Part shown: positions 9,283-19,827 of the stretch, piece by piece
How the letters are laid out: every line of letters starts with the position of its first letter
How positions within the stretch are numbered: position 1 is the stretch's first letter
DNA from: Ruegeria sp. THAF33
Lineage (GTDB): Bacteria; Pseudomonadota; Alphaproteobacteria; Rhodobacterales; Rhodobacteraceae
Direction of reading: 5' to 3'
NCBI RefSeq assembly: GCF_009363615.1
Contig: NZ_CP045385.1
Coordinates: 496,001-560,000 of the forward strand
DNA: 64,000 nucleotides
Translations under genes and position numbers: made by a program
Notes under the pieces: model-generated
What the model was told of the DNA's origin: nothing
Databases searched by the model: none
The model's input: only the letters and a program-made list of their open reading frames with translations

Positions 9283-11190
9283 ATGTCGGAACATGACAAC
9301 AAACTAACCGTCACACGCCGTGGGATGCTGGGTGCAACAGCAACCGGTGCCGTGCTGGCCGGGACCGGTCTGGGCTCGACCCTGATGACCGCGAAACAGG
9401 CGAGCGCCGCGGCCAATGCCAATCTCGAACCGGGCGAACTGGACGAGTATTACGGTTTCTGGTCCTCGGGTCAGACCGGCGAGCTGCGCATTCTGGGCTT
9501 TCCGTCCATGCGCGAGCTGATGCGGGTGCCGGTGTTCAACCGCTGCTCGGCCACGGGCTGGGGTCAGACCAACGAGTCACTGAAGATCATGACCGAAGGG
9601 TTGCTGCCTGAAACCAAGGAGTTTCTCGCCAAGCGTGGCATGAAGACCTATGACAACGGCGACCTTCACCACCCGCACATGTCGTTCACCGACGGCACCT
9701 ATGACGGCCGCTATCTGTTCATGAACGACAAGGCCAACACCCGCGTCGCGCGTGTCCGCTGTGACGTGATGAAATGCGACAAGATCACCGAGATCCCAAA
9801 CGCCAAGGCGATCCACGGTCTGCGTCCGCAGAAATTCCCGCGCACCGGCTATGTCTTTGCCAATGGTGAAGATGAAACACCGCTGGTCAACGATGGCAGC
9901 GTGCTGGACGATCCGTCGCAATACGTGAACATCTTCACCGCGCTGGACGGCGACACCATGGAAGTGGCGTGGCAGGTGATCGTGTCGGGCAACCTCGACA
10001 ACACCGACTGCGACTATCAGGGCAAATACGCCTTCTCGACCTCGTACAACTCGGAAATGGGCATGAACCTGGCCGAGATGACCGAGAACGAGCTGGACCA
10101 CGTCGTCGTCTTCAACATCGCCGAGATCGAAAAAGGCATCGAAGCCGGCGATTATCAGGAGTTGAAAGGCGTCAAGGTTCTGGACGGGCGCAAGGGTCAA
10201 AACAAGAAATACACCCGTTACATTCCGATCCCGAACTCTCCGCACGGCATCAACACCGCGCCAGACGGCAAGCACGTCTGCATCAACGGCAAGCTGTCGC
10301 CGACCGTCTCGATCATGGACGTCACCAAGCTGGACGCCCTGTTCGAAAGCGACGCCGACCCGCGGTCCTGCATCGTAGGTGAACCGCAGTTGGGTCTTGG
10401 CCCGCTTCACACCGCCTATGATGGTCAGGGCAACGCCTTCACCACGCTGTTCCTGGACAGCCAGATCGTGAAGTGGAACATCGACAAGGCCATCCGCGCC
10501 TACAACGGCGAGGACGTGGACCCGATCATCTCGAAGGTCGACGTGCATTATCAGCCGGGTCACAACTCCACCTCCATGGGTGAAACCAAGGAAGCCGACG
10601 GCAAATGGCTGATTTCGATGAACAAGTTCTCGAAAGACCGCTTCCTGAACGTTGGTCCTCTGAAACCCGAGAACGAACAGCTGATCGACATTTCGTCGGA
10701 TGAGATGAAAGTGGTGCATGACGGCCCGACCTTTGCCGAGCCGCACGACTCGATCATCGTTCGCAGCGACATCGTGAACCCGGTCAACGTCTGGGATCGC
10801 AACGATGTTACCTGGGAAGACGCCCGCAAACAGGCCGAAGCCGATGGCATCGATCTGGAAGAAGGCGCGGAAGAACCGATCCGGGACGGCAACAAGGTGC
10901 GGGTCTACATGACCTCGCAGGCGCCGACCTTCAGCCTTGAGAAGTTCACCGTCAAACAGGGCGACGAGGTCACGGTTTACATCACCAACCTCGATGACGT
11001 GGACGACGTGACCCACGGCTTCTGCCTCGGCAACTACGGCATCGCGATGGAAGTCGCACCGATGGCAACCGCTTCGGTCACCTTCACCGCCGACCGTCCG
11101 GGCGTGCACTGGTTCTATTGCCAGTGGTTCTGCCATGCGCTGCACATGGAAATGCGCGGCCGGATGCTGGTCGAACCGCAAGGAGCCTGA
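9283..11190 (+). CDS. nosZ: Nitrous-oxide reductase NosZ (clade I, Tat-exported)
   Basis: The 635-residue product carries a Tat signal (TRRGMLG at about residues 10-16, cleavage near ASAAAN), which marks clade I. The seven-bladed propeller holds CuZ-site histidines ([17 protein letters not shown]). The C-terminal cupredoxin domain has the CuA motif with Cys613, Cys617, His621 and Met624 ([12 protein letters not shown]). It reduces N2O to N2 in the periplasm. The ATG was chosen for its AAGGAGGAA ribosome site and the Tat signal; the open frame extends upstream into nosR without support. Confidence 0.98.
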   Translation: MSEHDNKLTVTRRGMLGATATGAVLAGTGLGSTLMTAKQASAAANANLEPGELDEYYGFWSSGQTGELRILGFPSMRELMRVPVFNRCSATGWGQTNESLKIMTEGLLPETKEFLAKRGMKTYDNGDLHHPHMSFTDGTYDGRYLFMNDKANTRVARVRCDVMKCDKITEIPNAKAIHGLRPQKFPRTGYVFANGEDETPLVNDGSVLDDPSQYVNIFTALDGDTMEVAWQVIVSGNLDNTDCDYQGKYAFSTSYNSEMGMNLAEMTENELDHVVVFNIAEIEKGIEAGDYQELKGVKVLDGRKGQNKKYTRYIPIPNSPHGINTAPDGKHVCINGKLSPTVSIMDVTKLDALFESDADPRSCIVGEPQLGLGPLHTAYDGQGNAFTTLFLDSQIVKWNIDKAIRAYNGEDVDPIISKVDVHYQPGHNSTSMGETKEADGKWLISMNKFSKDRFLNVGPLKPENEQLIDISSDEMKVVHDGPTFAEPHDSIIVRSDIVNPVNVWDRNDVTWEDARKQAEADGIDLEEGAEEPIRDGNKVRVYMTSQAPTFSLEKFTVKQGDEVTVYITNLDDVDDVTHGFCLGNYGIAMEVAPMATASVTFTADRPGVHWFYCQWFCHALHMEMRGRMLVEPQGA

Positions 11191-11193
11191 CCC

Positions 11194-12450
11194 ATGCGCT
11201 GGCCCCTGCTCATACCGCTCCTGCTCGGCTCGCCTCTTTGGGCGGCGGATTGGGATGTGCCCAACCGGGCGGGGGCCATCAATGAAATACTGGCTCAGGC
11301 GGCGGACGGAGATACCCTCCGCCTGAGCCCCGGTGTTTATGCAGAACATCTGATTCTGGACCGGCCCGTCACGATCGACGGGCTGGGACAGGCCACCATT
11401 GACGGGCAAGGCACCGGCAGCGTCATCACCGTAACCGGCCCGGGCGTGACCCTGCGCGGCCTGACAGTGATCGGCTCGGGTTCAAGCCATGACGGGATCG
11501 ACAGTGGCATCCAGCTGACCAAGACGGCCCGCGCGCCGGTGGTCGAAGACAATGTGCTGCTGGGCAATCTTTACGGCATCGACATTCATGGTGCCAAGGA
11601 CAGCATCGTGCGTGGCAACCGGATCGAAGGACGTCAGGACCAGCGGATGAATGACCGCGGCAATGGTGTCTATGTCTGGAACGCGCCAGGCGCGCGGGTT
11701 GAAGACAACGATATCCGCTATGGCCGTGACGGGATCTTTGTGAACTCGTCCAAGAAGAATACCTTTACCGGCAACTTGTTCCGCGATCTGCGCTTTGCCG
11801 TGCATTACATGTATGCCGATAATTCGGTGGTCAGCGACAATGTCTCGATCGGCAACGATCTGGGCTATGCGGTGATGTTCACGACCAATGTGAAGGTCGC
11901 AGACAACGTCTCGATCGGTGACCGTGAACATGGCGTGATGCTGAACTATGCCAACAAGAGTCAGATCACCGGTAACGTGGTGATCGGTGCCAAGGAAAAG
12001 TGCACCTTCCTTTATAACTCCAACAAGAACGAATTCACCGACAACTGGTTCCAGGGATGCGGCATCGGCATCCACTTCACCGCCGGCAGCGAACGCAACC
12101 GCATCGTTGGCAATTCCTTCATCGGGAACCGGACACAGGTGAAATACGTCTCGACCAAATGGGTCGAGTGGTCCGAAGACGGGCGCGGCAACTACTGGTC
12201 CGATTTTGCCGCCTATGATGTGGATGGCAACGGTATCGCCGATGCCCCTTATCGCCCGAATGACTCGATGGACCATGTGCTGTGGACCCAACCCGCAGCC
12301 AAACTGCTGCTCGGCTCTCCTGCCGTGCAGCTGGTGCGCTGGTCACAATCCGCCTTTCCGGCACTGTTGCCCGGTGGCGTGATGGACAGCAATCCATTGA
12401 TGCAACCCCTTGAACCCCCAGCTATGGAAAAGGTGCCTCATGACGGATAA
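11194..12450 (+). CDS. nosD: NosD, periplasmic copper-site maturation protein
   Basis: The 418-residue protein has a signal peptide (about residues 1-17, LLGSPLWAAD) and a right-handed parallel beta-helix of the CASH/pectate-lyase type. Many repeats of the form N-x-V-x-N are seen, such as DNSVVSDNVSIGND and YANKSQITGNVVIG. With the NosFY ABC transporter it assembles the CuZ sulphide-copper cluster of NosZ. The start follows nosZ by three bases and the end overlaps nosF. Confidence 0.96.
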   Translation: MRWPLLIPLLLGSPLWAADWDVPNRAGAINEILAQAADGDTLRLSPGVYAEHLILDRPVTIDGLGQATIDGQGTGSVITVTGPGVTLRGLTVIGSGSSHDGIDSGIQLTKTARAPVVEDNVLLGNLYGIDIHGAKDSIVRGNRIEGRQDQRMNDRGNGVYVWNAPGARVEDNDIRYGRDGIFVNSSKKNTFTGNLFRDLRFAVHYMYADNSVVSDNVSIGNDLGYAVMFTTNVKVADNVSIGDREHGVMLNYANKSQITGNVVIGAKEKCTFLYNSNKNEFTDNWFQGCGIGIHFTAGSERNRIVGNSFIGNRTQVKYVSTKWVEWSEDGRGNYWSDFAAYDVDGNGIADAPYRPNDSMDHVLWTQPAAKLLLGSPAVQLVRWSQSAFPALLPGGVMDSNPLMQPLEPPAMEKVPHDG

Positions 12451-13333
12451 GGCCCTGATTATTGACCATGTCAGCAAGGACCGGGGCAAAACCCGCGTTC
12501 TTGACGATATCACCCTGTCACTTGCCCCCGGTCAGCGCGTTGCGCTGCTGGGCCATAACGGCGCTGGCAAGTCGACCCTGATCAAATCCATCCTTGGCCT
12601 GACGCCGATCCAAGGCGGAGCCATCCGGATCGGAGACGCCACCCCAGGCAGTGCCCAGGCGCGGCGGGAAACGGCCTATCTGCCCGAGGCGGTATCCTTC
12701 CACCCGGCCCTGACCGGGCGCGAGCAACTGACCCTGTTTGCAAAATTGTCCGGCGCCAGGGCGGATGTAGCCGGTCTGCTGGAGCGCGTAGGTCTGAGCG
12801 ATGCCCTGGACCGCCGGATCGGCACCTATTCCAAAGGCATGCGGCAACGTCTGGGCCTGGCACAGGTTCTGCTGGGTCAGCCGAAAGTGGCTTTGCTGGA
12901 TGAACCCACCAGTGGATTGGACCCGATCTCGCGTCAGGATCTCTATGCCATCATCGACGAGCTGGCCGCGCAGGGCACCGCCGTGCTGATCGCCAGCCAT
13001 GCCTTGACCGAGGTCGAGGCCCGCACCGACCGCATCGCCATCATGCGCAAGGGCCGGATGGTCGCGGATGACACGCTGGCCAACCTGTCGGCCCTTGCAG
13101 GCCTACCGATCCGTCTGAAAGTACGTGCAAGCGCCAACGCCGACGTGCTGGCCGCCAAATTGGGCGGCAGCCGGATCAACGGCGCTTCGGTCGAGCTGCT
13201 GTGTTCCCCCGCCGACAAGATGGAGGCCCTGCGCCGGATCGCCGGATTGGGCGATGCCGTGGCGGATGTGGAAATGACCCCGCCCAAGCTGGAAGACCTC
13301 TATCGCCACTATGCACAGGAGGAGAGGCCATGA
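12440..13333 (+). CDS. nosF: NosF, ABC transporter ATP-binding subunit
   Basis: The 297-residue ATPase has Walker A GHNGAGKST (about residues 36-44), signature YSKGMRQRLGLAQ, Walker B VALLDEPTSGLDP and a switch histidine in ASHALTE. With NosY and NosD it supports CuZ maturation, probably by coupling ATP hydrolysis to changes in NosD. The start overlaps the end of nosD by 11 bases and the stop overlaps nosY (ATGA). Confidence 0.96.
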   Translation: MTDKALIIDHVSKDRGKTRVLDDITLSLAPGQRVALLGHNGAGKSTLIKSILGLTPIQGGAIRIGDATPGSAQARRETAYLPEAVSFHPALTGREQLTLFAKLSGARADVAGLLERVGLSDALDRRIGTYSKGMRQRLGLAQVLLGQPKVALLDEPTSGLDPISRQDLYAIIDELAAQGTAVLIASHALTEVEARTDRIAIMRKGRMVADDTLANLSALAGLPIRLKVRASANADVLAAKLGGSRINGASVELLCSPADKMEALRRIAGLGDAVADVEMTPPKLEDLYRHYAQEERP

Positions 13334-14151
13334 CCCGCTTCCTCGCCATCACCCGTACCGAAATGCTGATCCTGCGCCGCAATCGCTGGCTGCTGGTGGC
13401 GACGCTGATCATGGTGCTGTTCGCGCTGGCGCTGACCTTTGCGGGCAGTGCGCCAACCGGAACGCTGGGCGTTGACATGCTGACCGTTTCGGTTGCGTCG
13501 ATGACCACCCTGTCGGTCTACCTCGCGCCCCTTCTGGCGCTGATGATCTCGTTCGACGCCATCGCCGGAGACGTGGACCGGGGCAGCCTGTCGCTGCTGT
13601 TGTCCTACCCTGCGGGGCGCGGGGAAATTCTGCTGGGCAAATTCGCCGCCCACCTGGCGGCACTGGCCTTTGCCATGACGGTCGGTTTCGGTACCGCCGG
13701 CGCGGTGGCGGCCTTCTTTGGCGGTGCCGGACCGGAAAGCCTGATGGCGTTGGTCCGCCTCATCCTCACATCCATCCTTCTGGGCGCCGTGTTTCTGGCG
13801 CTGGGATACCTGCTGTCTGCCCTGGCTAAGGGGGCTACGGCGGCGGCAGGTCTGTCGGCCGGGCTCTGGCTGGTTTTTGTCGTCCTCTATGATCTGGGCC
13901 TGTTGGGGGCTGTCGTCATGGACAAGGGCGGCACCTTTACCCAATCCGTCTTTCCATGGGTGATGGTGGCCAACCCGGCCGACGCATTCCGTCTGTGGAA
14001 CATCGCTGCGACGGAAGGCGTGGCCATGGCATCCGGCATGACCGGGGCGGCACAGGCCCTGCCCGTCTGGGCCGCGCCTGCATCGCTGCTGATCTGGCCG
14101 GTGATCGGCTTTGCCCTGGCGCGGCTGGCATTCCGGAGGGTCGAGCCATGA
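13330..14151 (+). CDS. nosY: NosY, ABC transporter permease
   Basis: The 273-residue polytopic protein of the ABC-2 permease type has about six hydrophobic spans, including LLVATLIMVLFALALTF, YLAPLLALMISFDAI and GLWLVFVVLYDLGLLG. It pairs with NosF in the inner membrane for maturation of the NosZ copper centre. Both ends overlap neighbours by four bases (ATGA), fixing the start inside a longer open frame. Confidence 0.95.
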   Translation: MTRFLAITRTEMLILRRNRWLLVATLIMVLFALALTFAGSAPTGTLGVDMLTVSVASMTTLSVYLAPLLALMISFDAIAGDVDRGSLSLLLSYPAGRGEILLGKFAAHLAALAFAMTVGFGTAGAVAAFFGGAGPESLMALVRLILTSILLGAVFLALGYLLSALAKGATAAAGLSAGLWLVFVVLYDLGLLGAVVMDKGGTFTQSVFPWVMVANPADAFRLWNIAATEGVAMASGMTGAAQALPVWAAPASLLIWPVIGFALARLAFRRVEP

Positions 14152-14663
14152 AACCCTTCGTCCTGATTGCCTTGATCGTGTTGGCGGCCTGCAAGGAAGA
14201 GGTCGCCGAGGCCCCCGATCCGGTGGATCTGACCCCGGACGCGCTGAGCTATTTCTGCCAGATGAACATCGCCGAACATGGCGGCCCCAAGGGGCAGATC
14301 CATCTGAAAGGATATCCCGCACCGCTGTTCTTTGCGCAGGTGCGCGACATGGTGGCATACCTCAAAAGCCCTGAACGTGATGCCGACATCACAGCCATCT
14401 ATGTCAGCGACATGGGTATTGCGCCAAGCTGGCGGCAGCCGGGTATCTCGAACTGGATCGCCGCGGATGGCGCGACCTTTGTCGTCGGCGCCAATGTGGC
14501 AGGTGGCATGGGTGCGCGCGAAGTGGTGCCTTTTGCCGATCCTGCCGATGCCCAGGCATTCATTGAGATTTACGGTGGAACGGCACTGAGCCTGCCGGAC
14601 ATTCCGGACACCGAAGTGCTTGGCCCTGTCGATCTTGAACTGTCGTTGGAGACCCCCGTATGA
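14148..14663 (+). CDS. nosL: NosL, copper chaperone lipoprotein
   Basis: The 171-residue protein has a lipoprotein signal (VLAAC, acylated Cys15) and the Cu(I)-binding motif FCQMNIAEH (Cys37, Met39), followed by the family's MTIAEHGGPKGQIHL-like region. NosL delivers Cu(I) to NosZ on the outer face of the inner membrane. The start overlaps nosY (ATGA), and the stop overlaps nosX by four bases. Confidence 0.95.
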   Translation: MKPFVLIALIVLAACKEEVAEAPDPVDLTPDALSYFCQMNIAEHGGPKGQIHLKGYPAPLFFAQVRDMVAYLKSPERDADITAIYVSDMGIAPSWRQPGISNWIAADGATFVVGANVAGGMGAREVVPFADPADAQAFIEIYGGTALSLPDIPDTEVLGPVDLELSLETPV

Positions 14664-15556
14664 CCGCCTTGTCGCGCCGCCGATTTCTGATCATCTCAGC
14701 CGCCTGTGCTGCGGCCACACCGCTTGCGGCCTCGGACGCGCGCTGGCACGGGACCGCGTTGGGTGCGACCGCCAGCCTGCGCCTGGTGGGCCTGACGGAC
14801 GCCGAAGCTGCACCCATAATGGCCGCCATGGAGACCGAGATTGCCCGGCTGGAAGACATCTTCAGCCTGTATCGTCCGCAATCGCAGCTCAGCCGGTTGA
14901 ATCGCGATGGTGTGCTGACGGCGCCCGCTCCTGATTTGTTGAACGTGCTAAGCCTCAGCACAGCGCTGCATCAGGCATCGGGTGGCGCATTTGATCCGAG
15001 CATTCAACCCGTGTGGACGGCATTGGCTGCGGGCGCGCGCGCGGATGATCTGGTCTTAGTTCAACAGGCAATAGGCTGGGAAAAGGTAGTTTTCGACGCC
15101 TCGGCCATTCGCCTTCCGGTGCCCGGAAAATCGGCGCTGACGTTGAACGGTATAGCGCAGGGCGCGATCACCGACCGGATTGCCGACCTGCTGCGTGCTC
15201 ATGGTCTGCGTGATGTTCTGGTCAATATGGGAGAGGTTGCCGCCCTGGGTGCGCGTAGTGACGGTGCGCCCTGGAAAGTTGGATTGGCGGCGCCGGACCA
15301 AACGGTTCTGAAGCGGATTGAATTGAGCGATCGGGCAGTGGCGACATCTTCGACGCTGGCGACCCAGCTCAGCCCGGGAGTTGGACACATCATTACCTTG
15401 GATGGGCCTTCAAGCCGCGACAGGACCGTTTCGGTTTCTGCCCCGAAAGCGGCAATTGCGGATGGGTTGTCCACTGCACTTTGCGCGGCATCCGCCGGCA
15501 GAGCCAATGAGATTCTGGAGTTCTTCCCCAACGCCCGTATCGAATTGAACGTTTAA
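14660..15556 (+). CDS. nosX: NosX, ApbE-type FMN transferase for NosR
   Basis: The 298-residue protein has a Tat-like signal (SRRRFLIISAACAAA) followed by an ApbE fold: LEDIFSLYRPQSQLSRLN, GGAFDPSIQPVW and LNGIAQGAITDRIADLL are the flavin transferase motifs, with NMGEVAALG later. It attaches FMN to the threonine of NosR in the periplasm. It is the last gene of the nos operon. Confidence 0.93.
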   Translation: MTALSRRRFLIISAACAAATPLAASDARWHGTALGATASLRLVGLTDAEAAPIMAAMETEIARLEDIFSLYRPQSQLSRLNRDGVLTAPAPDLLNVLSLSTALHQASGGAFDPSIQPVWTALAAGARADDLVLVQQAIGWEKVVFDASAIRLPVPGKSALTLNGIAQGAITDRIADLLRAHGLRDVLVNMGEVAALGARSDGAPWKVGLAAPDQTVLKRIELSDRAVATSSTLATQLSPGVGHIITLDGPSSRDRTVSVSAPKAAIADGLSTALCAASAGRANEILEFFPNARIELNV

Positions 15557-15602
15557 TGAAGAATTACAAATCTCAGACCGAACAAAAAAAATCCAAAAAA
15601 GT

Positions 15603-15616
15603 ATGATATAGGTCAA
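15603..15616. promoter_or_regulatory. FNR/NnrR-type box upstream of napF
   Basis: ATGATATAGGTCAA reads on the other strand as TTGACCTATATCAT, which has the TTGA(C/T)-N4-ATCA layout of FNR-family sites with one arm weaker. It is centred about 78 bases before napF in the 130-base gap after nosX. Control of nap by low oxygen or NO is inferred. Confidence 0.5.
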
Positions 15617-15686
15617 TTCGTGCGCTGCTTTAGGCAGCTAGGAAGTAAGGACGCGAACCTATCAATCCAATTTCGAGTCGCCAGCT

Positions 15687-16202
15687 ATGAGCCAGATGAC
15701 CAGCAGACGCGCTTTTCTAAGCGCGCGTGTCCTGCGGGAGGACCCAGATGCGATCCGTCCGCCGGGGGCAGTTGCAACTGGCTTCAGCGATCTATGCACG
15801 CGTTGCGAAGACTGCGCCGCGGCTTGTCCTGAAGACATCATCACATTCGACGATGCCGGTTTCCCCGTTCTGGACCTGTCCGCAGGCGGTTGCACTTTGT
15901 GTGGTGACTGCGCTGACATTTGTCCGACCCCGGCGTTGCTGTCGGAACGTGTTGCCGAATGGCCATGGCGCGCACGAATCGACGACGCAAGCTGCCTGTC
16001 GACGAACGGCGTAAGCTGCCGCCTGTGTCAGGACAATTGCGAACAGGATGCCATCCGCTTTCGCCTGCAACTGGGCGGGCGCGCGGAACCGGCGCTTGAA
16101 ACAGAAACCTGCATCGGCTGCGGCAGCTGTTCCGCCGCCTGCCCCGCCGGGGCGATCGTGATGCACCGCCCCGCCCCACAACACCCGGAGGTGACCCAAT
16201 GA
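15687..16202 (+). CDS. napF: NapF, cytoplasmic ferredoxin-type protein
   Basis: The 171-residue protein has four cysteine clusters: CTRCEDCAAACP, CTLCGDCADICP, a divergent CRLCQDNC and CIGCGSCSAACP. The N-terminal SRRAFLSAR stretch resembles other NapF proteins. NapF is an accessory protein thought to help load or repair the iron-sulphur centre of NapA before export. Its stop overlaps napD by four bases. Confidence 0.92.
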   Translation: MSQMTSRRAFLSARVLREDPDAIRPPGAVATGFSDLCTRCEDCAAACPEDIITFDDAGFPVLDLSAGGCTLCGDCADICPTPALLSERVAEWPWRARIDDASCLSTNGVSCRLCQDNCEQDAIRFRLQLGGRAEPALETETCIGCGSCSAACPAGAIVMHRPAPQHPEVTQ

Positions 16203-16492
16203 ACATCTGTGGCTGTCTGGTCCACATCGCCCCCGATTACACCGATGCCGCACGCGCGGCGATGGCCGAAACCCAGGGCGTCGAGCTTCATGCCGAAGCC
16301 GAGGACGGCCGTTTCGTAGTTGTTGTCGAGGATACGGCCGACAGGCTGGCCTCGGACACCATCATGGATCTGCACCAGATCCCCGGAGTGATCTCACTGT
16401 CACTGACTTATCACCATTTCGAAGATCTCGCGGAGACGGCTCCGCGTCCTGATGCTCCAAGCCAACCGTCCAGCAGGAGGCCCATGCAATGA
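16199..16492 (+). CDS. napD: NapD, NapA-specific chaperone
   Basis: The 97-residue protein has the ferredoxin-like NapD fold, with the opening [13 protein letters not shown], the central [19 protein letters not shown] and the end [16 protein letters not shown]. NapD binds the Tat signal of NapA and holds export until cofactors are in place. It is overlapped by napF and napA through ATGA junctions. Confidence 0.94.
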   Translation: MNICGCLVHIAPDYTDAARAAMAETQGVELHAEAEDGRFVVVVEDTADRLASDTIMDLHQIPGVISLSLTYHHFEDLAETAPRPDAPSQPSSRRPMQ

Positions 16493-18981
16493 CCATCTCT
16501 GAATCCCGTCGTACATTTCTGAAAGCGTCCGCAGCGGCAGCCACTGCCTCGGCTGCGGGCATTCCCATGGCCGCAGGTCAGGCCAACGCTCAGGTCGGCG
16601 CGCCCGATATTCGCTGGGACAAGGCTGCTTGCCGGTTCTGCGGTACAGGCTGTTCGGTTCTGGTGGGCACCAAAGAGGGTCGAGTGGTGGCCACGCAAGG
16701 TGACCCCGACGCACCGGTGAACAGGGGCTTGAACTGTATCAAGGGCTATTTCCTGTCCAAGATCATGTACGGCAAAGACCGCCTGACCACACCGCTTTTG
16801 CGCAAGACCAACGGCCAGTATGACAAGAATGGCGAGTTCGAACCGGTCAGCTGGGATGAAGCCTTTGATGTGATGGCCGCCAAATGGAAAGAGGCCCTTG
16901 CCAAGAAAGGCCCGACCAGCGTGGGGATGTTCGGTTCGGGGCAGTGGACGGTCTGGGAAGGCTATGCCGCCGCCAAGATGATGAAGGCCGGGTTCCGGTC
17001 GAACAACATTGATCCCAATGCGCGTCACTGCATGGCCTCGGCCGTGGTTGGTTTCATGCGCACTTTCGGCATTGATGAGCCGATGGGGTGCTATGACGAC
17101 CTTGAGCACGCCGATACCTTCGTGCTGTGGGGATCGAACATGGCCGAGATGCACCCGATTCTGTGGTCGCGCCTGACCGACACCCGCCTGACGAAGCCGG
17201 GTTGCGAAGTGCATGTGCTTTCGACTTTCGAGCACCGCTCGTTCGAGCTGGCCGATAATGGCATGGTCTTTGCACCGCAAACCGATCTGGCGATCCTGAA
17301 CTATATCGCGAACTACATCATCCAGAATGGCGCGGTGAACGAAGAGTTCGTCAAGAACCACGTCAACATCACCAAAACCGCCACCGATATCGGTTACGGC
17401 CTGCGGGACAACAACCCCCTGCAACAAGAAGCTGAAAACCCGAACTCGGGCAAGTTGGAGCCGATCAGCTTCGAGGAATATGCCGAAGCCGTTTCGAAAT
17501 ACACGCTGGAATACACCTCGGAACTGTCCGGTGTTCCGGCTGACAAGCTGGAGCGTCTGGCCAAGCAATATGCCGACCCCAACCGCAAGGTGATGAGCCT
17601 GTGGACCATGGGCTTCAACCAACATACCCGCGGGTCCTGGGTGAACTCGCTGATGTACAACGTGCACCTGCTGGTGGGCAAGATTTCGGAACCTGGCAAC
17701 TCACCCTTCTCGCTGACCGGTCAGCCGTCGGCCTGCGGTACGGCGCGCGAGGTAGGCACCTTTGCGCACCGCCTGCCCGCCGACATGGTGGTGATGAACG
17801 AAAAGCACCGCGAGATCTGCGAAACCGCATGGAACGTGCCCGCCGGCACCATTCCTGACAAGCCGGGTTTCCACGCCGTGCTGCAACATCGCAAGCTGAA
17901 GGATGGCGACCTGAACGCTTATTGGGTTCAGTGCACCAACAACATGCAGGCTGCACCGAACATCAACGAGGAAGGCTATCCCGGCTATCGCAACCCGGAA
18001 AACTTCATCACTGTTTCAGACCCCTACCCGACGGTCACTGCGGTTTCCGCTGACCTGATCCTGCCCACCGCCATGTGGGTCGAGAAGGAAGGCGCCTATG
18101 GCAACGCCGAGCGCCGCACCCAGTTCTGGCGGCAACAGGTCAAGGCCCCGGGCGAGGCCAAATCGGACCTGTGGCAGGTGATGGAGTTCTCGAAACGCTT
18201 CACCGTCGAAGAGGTTTGGGGCGAAGAATTGCTGGCCACCATGCCCGAGCATCGTGGCAAGACCATGTATGACGTCCTGTTTGCAAATGGCAGCGTCGAC
18301 AAGTTCCCGCTGTCGGAAACCGCCGAAGGCTTTGACAACGACGAATCCGAGCATTTCGGCTTTTACGTGCAGAAAGGTCTGTTCGAAGAGTACGCCAACT
18401 TCGGGCGCGGCCATGCGCATGATCTGGCACCATTCGAAACCTACCACCAGGCCCGCGGTCTGCGCTGGCCGGTCGTGGATGGCAAGGAAACGCTCTATCG
18501 TTTCCGCGAAGGCTATGACCCCTACGTGTCCGAGGGTGCCGGCGTGGAATTCTATGGCCACAAGGATGGCAAGGCCAAGATCATCTTCGCGCCCTATGAA
18601 CCTGCCGCAGAAGAGCCGGATGCGGAATTCGATCTGTGGCTGTGCACCGGTCGCGTGCTGGAACACTGGCATTCAGGGTCGATGACACGCCGGGTGCCGG
18701 AACTGCACCGCGCCTATCCCGCTGCCGTGGTCTACATGCATCCGCAGGACGCAAAGGATCGGGGTTTGCGTCGGGGCCAGGAGATTGTTCTGTCGACCCG
18801 CCGCGGCGAGGTTACCAGCCGTGTCGAAACACGGGGTCGGAACAAGGTGCCGCGCGGTCTGGTCTTTATGCCGTGGTTCGATGAGCACCAGCTGACCAAC
18901 AAGCTGACGCTGGACGCAACCTGCCCGCTGTCGAAAGAGACCGACTTCAAGAAGTGCGCCTGCAAGGTTGAGCGCGCGTAA
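16489..18981 (+). CDS. napA: NapA, catalytic subunit of periplasmic nitrate reductase
   Basis: The 830-residue molybdoenzyme has a Tat signal (ESRRTFLKA). The [4Fe-4S] cluster is bound by Cys48, Cys51, Cys55 and Cys83, and the molybdenum-ligand cysteine is Cys181 ([11 protein letters not shown]). The length and the C-terminal molydopterin dinucleotide-binding domain ([15 protein letters not shown]) match NapA. It reduces nitrate to nitrite in the periplasm with electrons from NapBC or NapGH. Confidence 0.98.
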   Translation: MTISESRRTFLKASAAAATASAAGIPMAAGQANAQVGAPDIRWDKAACRFCGTGCSVLVGTKEGRVVATQGDPDAPVNRGLNCIKGYFLSKIMYGKDRLTTPLLRKTNGQYDKNGEFEPVSWDEAFDVMAAKWKEALAKKGPTSVGMFGSGQWTVWEGYAAAKMMKAGFRSNNIDPNARHCMASAVVGFMRTFGIDEPMGCYDDLEHADTFVLWGSNMAEMHPILWSRLTDTRLTKPGCEVHVLSTFEHRSFELADNGMVFAPQTDLAILNYIANYIIQNGAVNEEFVKNHVNITKTATDIGYGLRDNNPLQQEAENPNSGKLEPISFEEYAEAVSKYTLEYTSELSGVPADKLERLAKQYADPNRKVMSLWTMGFNQHTRGSWVNSLMYNVHLLVGKISEPGNSPFSLTGQPSACGTAREVGTFAHRLPADMVVMNEKHREICETAWNVPAGTIPDKPGFHAVLQHRKLKDGDLNAYWVQCTNNMQAAPNINEEGYPGYRNPENFITVSDPYPTVTAVSADLILPTAMWVEKEGAYGNAERRTQFWRQQVKAPGEAKSDLWQVMEFSKRFTVEEVWGEELLATMPEHRGKTMYDVLFANGSVDKFPLSETAEGFDNDESEHFGFYVQKGLFEEYANFGRGHAHDLAPFETYHQARGLRWPVVDGKETLYRFREGYDPYVSEGAGVEFYGHKDGKAKIIFAPYEPAAEEPDAEFDLWLCTGRVLEHWHSGSMTRRVPELHRAYPAAVVYMHPQDAKDRGLRRGQEIVLSTRRGEVTSRVETRGRNKVPRGLVFMPWFDEHQLTNKLTLDATCPLSKETDFKKCACKVERA

Positions 18982-19008
18982 CCAGCAAGAATCATACGGG
19001 TCGTTCCC

Positions 19009-19827
19009 ATGTCTCTTGTCGATAAACCCCTTTCGCCGCAGCGGCGCCGGTTCCTGCAGGACTCGGCGCGGGCGGCGGGCGGCTGCGTGGTCGCCGGATC
19101 GTTGCTGGCCTATCTGGCCCGCGACGCCCGCGCCCTGCCCGCCGATGCATTGCGCCCGCCCGGCGCATTGCCCGAGAAGGAGTTCCTGTCGGCCTGCATC
19201 CGTTGCGGTTTATGCGTGCGGGACTGCCCGTACGATACCCTGAAACTGGCCGAGCTCGGCTCGGATGCGGTGGCGACGGGAACACCGTTCTTCACCGCCC
19301 GGGATGTTCCCTGCGAAATGTGCGACGACATTCCGTGTGTCGCCGCATGTCCAACAGGGGCGCTGGACCCCGGGCTGGAGAATATCGACGATGCCGAGAT
19401 GGGTGTAGCCGTTCTGGTCGATCAGGAAAACTGCCTGAACTTCCTCGGTCTGCGCTGCGACGTCTGCTATCGCGTCTGCCCTGTCATTGACGAGGCGATC
19501 ACTTTGGAGACGGCGCACAATACCCGATCGGGTCATCATGCCTTGTTCATTCCAACCGTTCATGCCGAACGCTGTACCGGCTGCGGCATGTGCGAGAAAA
19601 GCTGTGTTCTGCCCGAGGCCGCGATCAAGGTTCTGCCGGCCCGGCTGGCGCGCGGCAGTTCGGCCGAGCATTACCGCAAGGGTTGGGAGGAAAAGGCCGC
19701 CAAAGGCGCGCCGGTGGTCGAGGGGATCATCGATCTGCCGGATCGTTTGCCCGGACCGGGAACCGACAATCTTGCCGCGCCCGGCGGTTTTGCCCCTGAA
19801 TATGATCTGCCGGGGGTGGGGCAATGA
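19009..19827 (+). CDS. napG: NapG, periplasmic ferredoxin-type quinol oxidation component
   Basis: The 272-residue protein has a Tat-type leader ([15 protein letters not shown]) and four iron-sulphur motifs: [35 protein letters not shown] and [11 protein letters not shown]. Together with NapH it feeds electrons to NapC/NapB. The stop overlaps napH (ATGA). Confidence 0.95.
   Translation: MSLVDKPLSPQRRRFLQDSARAAGGCVVAGSLLAYLARDARALPADALRPPGALPEKEFLSACIRCGLCVRDCPYDTLKLAELGSDAVATGTPFFTARDVPCEMCDDIPCVAACPTGALDPGLENIDDAEMGVAVLVDQENCLNFLGLRCDVCYRVCPVIDEAITLETAHNTRSGHHALFIPTVHAERCTGCGMCEKSCVLPEAAIKVLPARLARGSSAEHYRKGWEEKAAKGAPVVEGIIDLPDRLPGPGTDNLAAPGGFAPEYDLPGVGQ

Noticed and set aside
9577..11409. 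610-codon open frame on the minus strand
   Set aside because: It lies across nosZ and follows the codon bias of that gene in antisense; no family features or ribosome site are seen.
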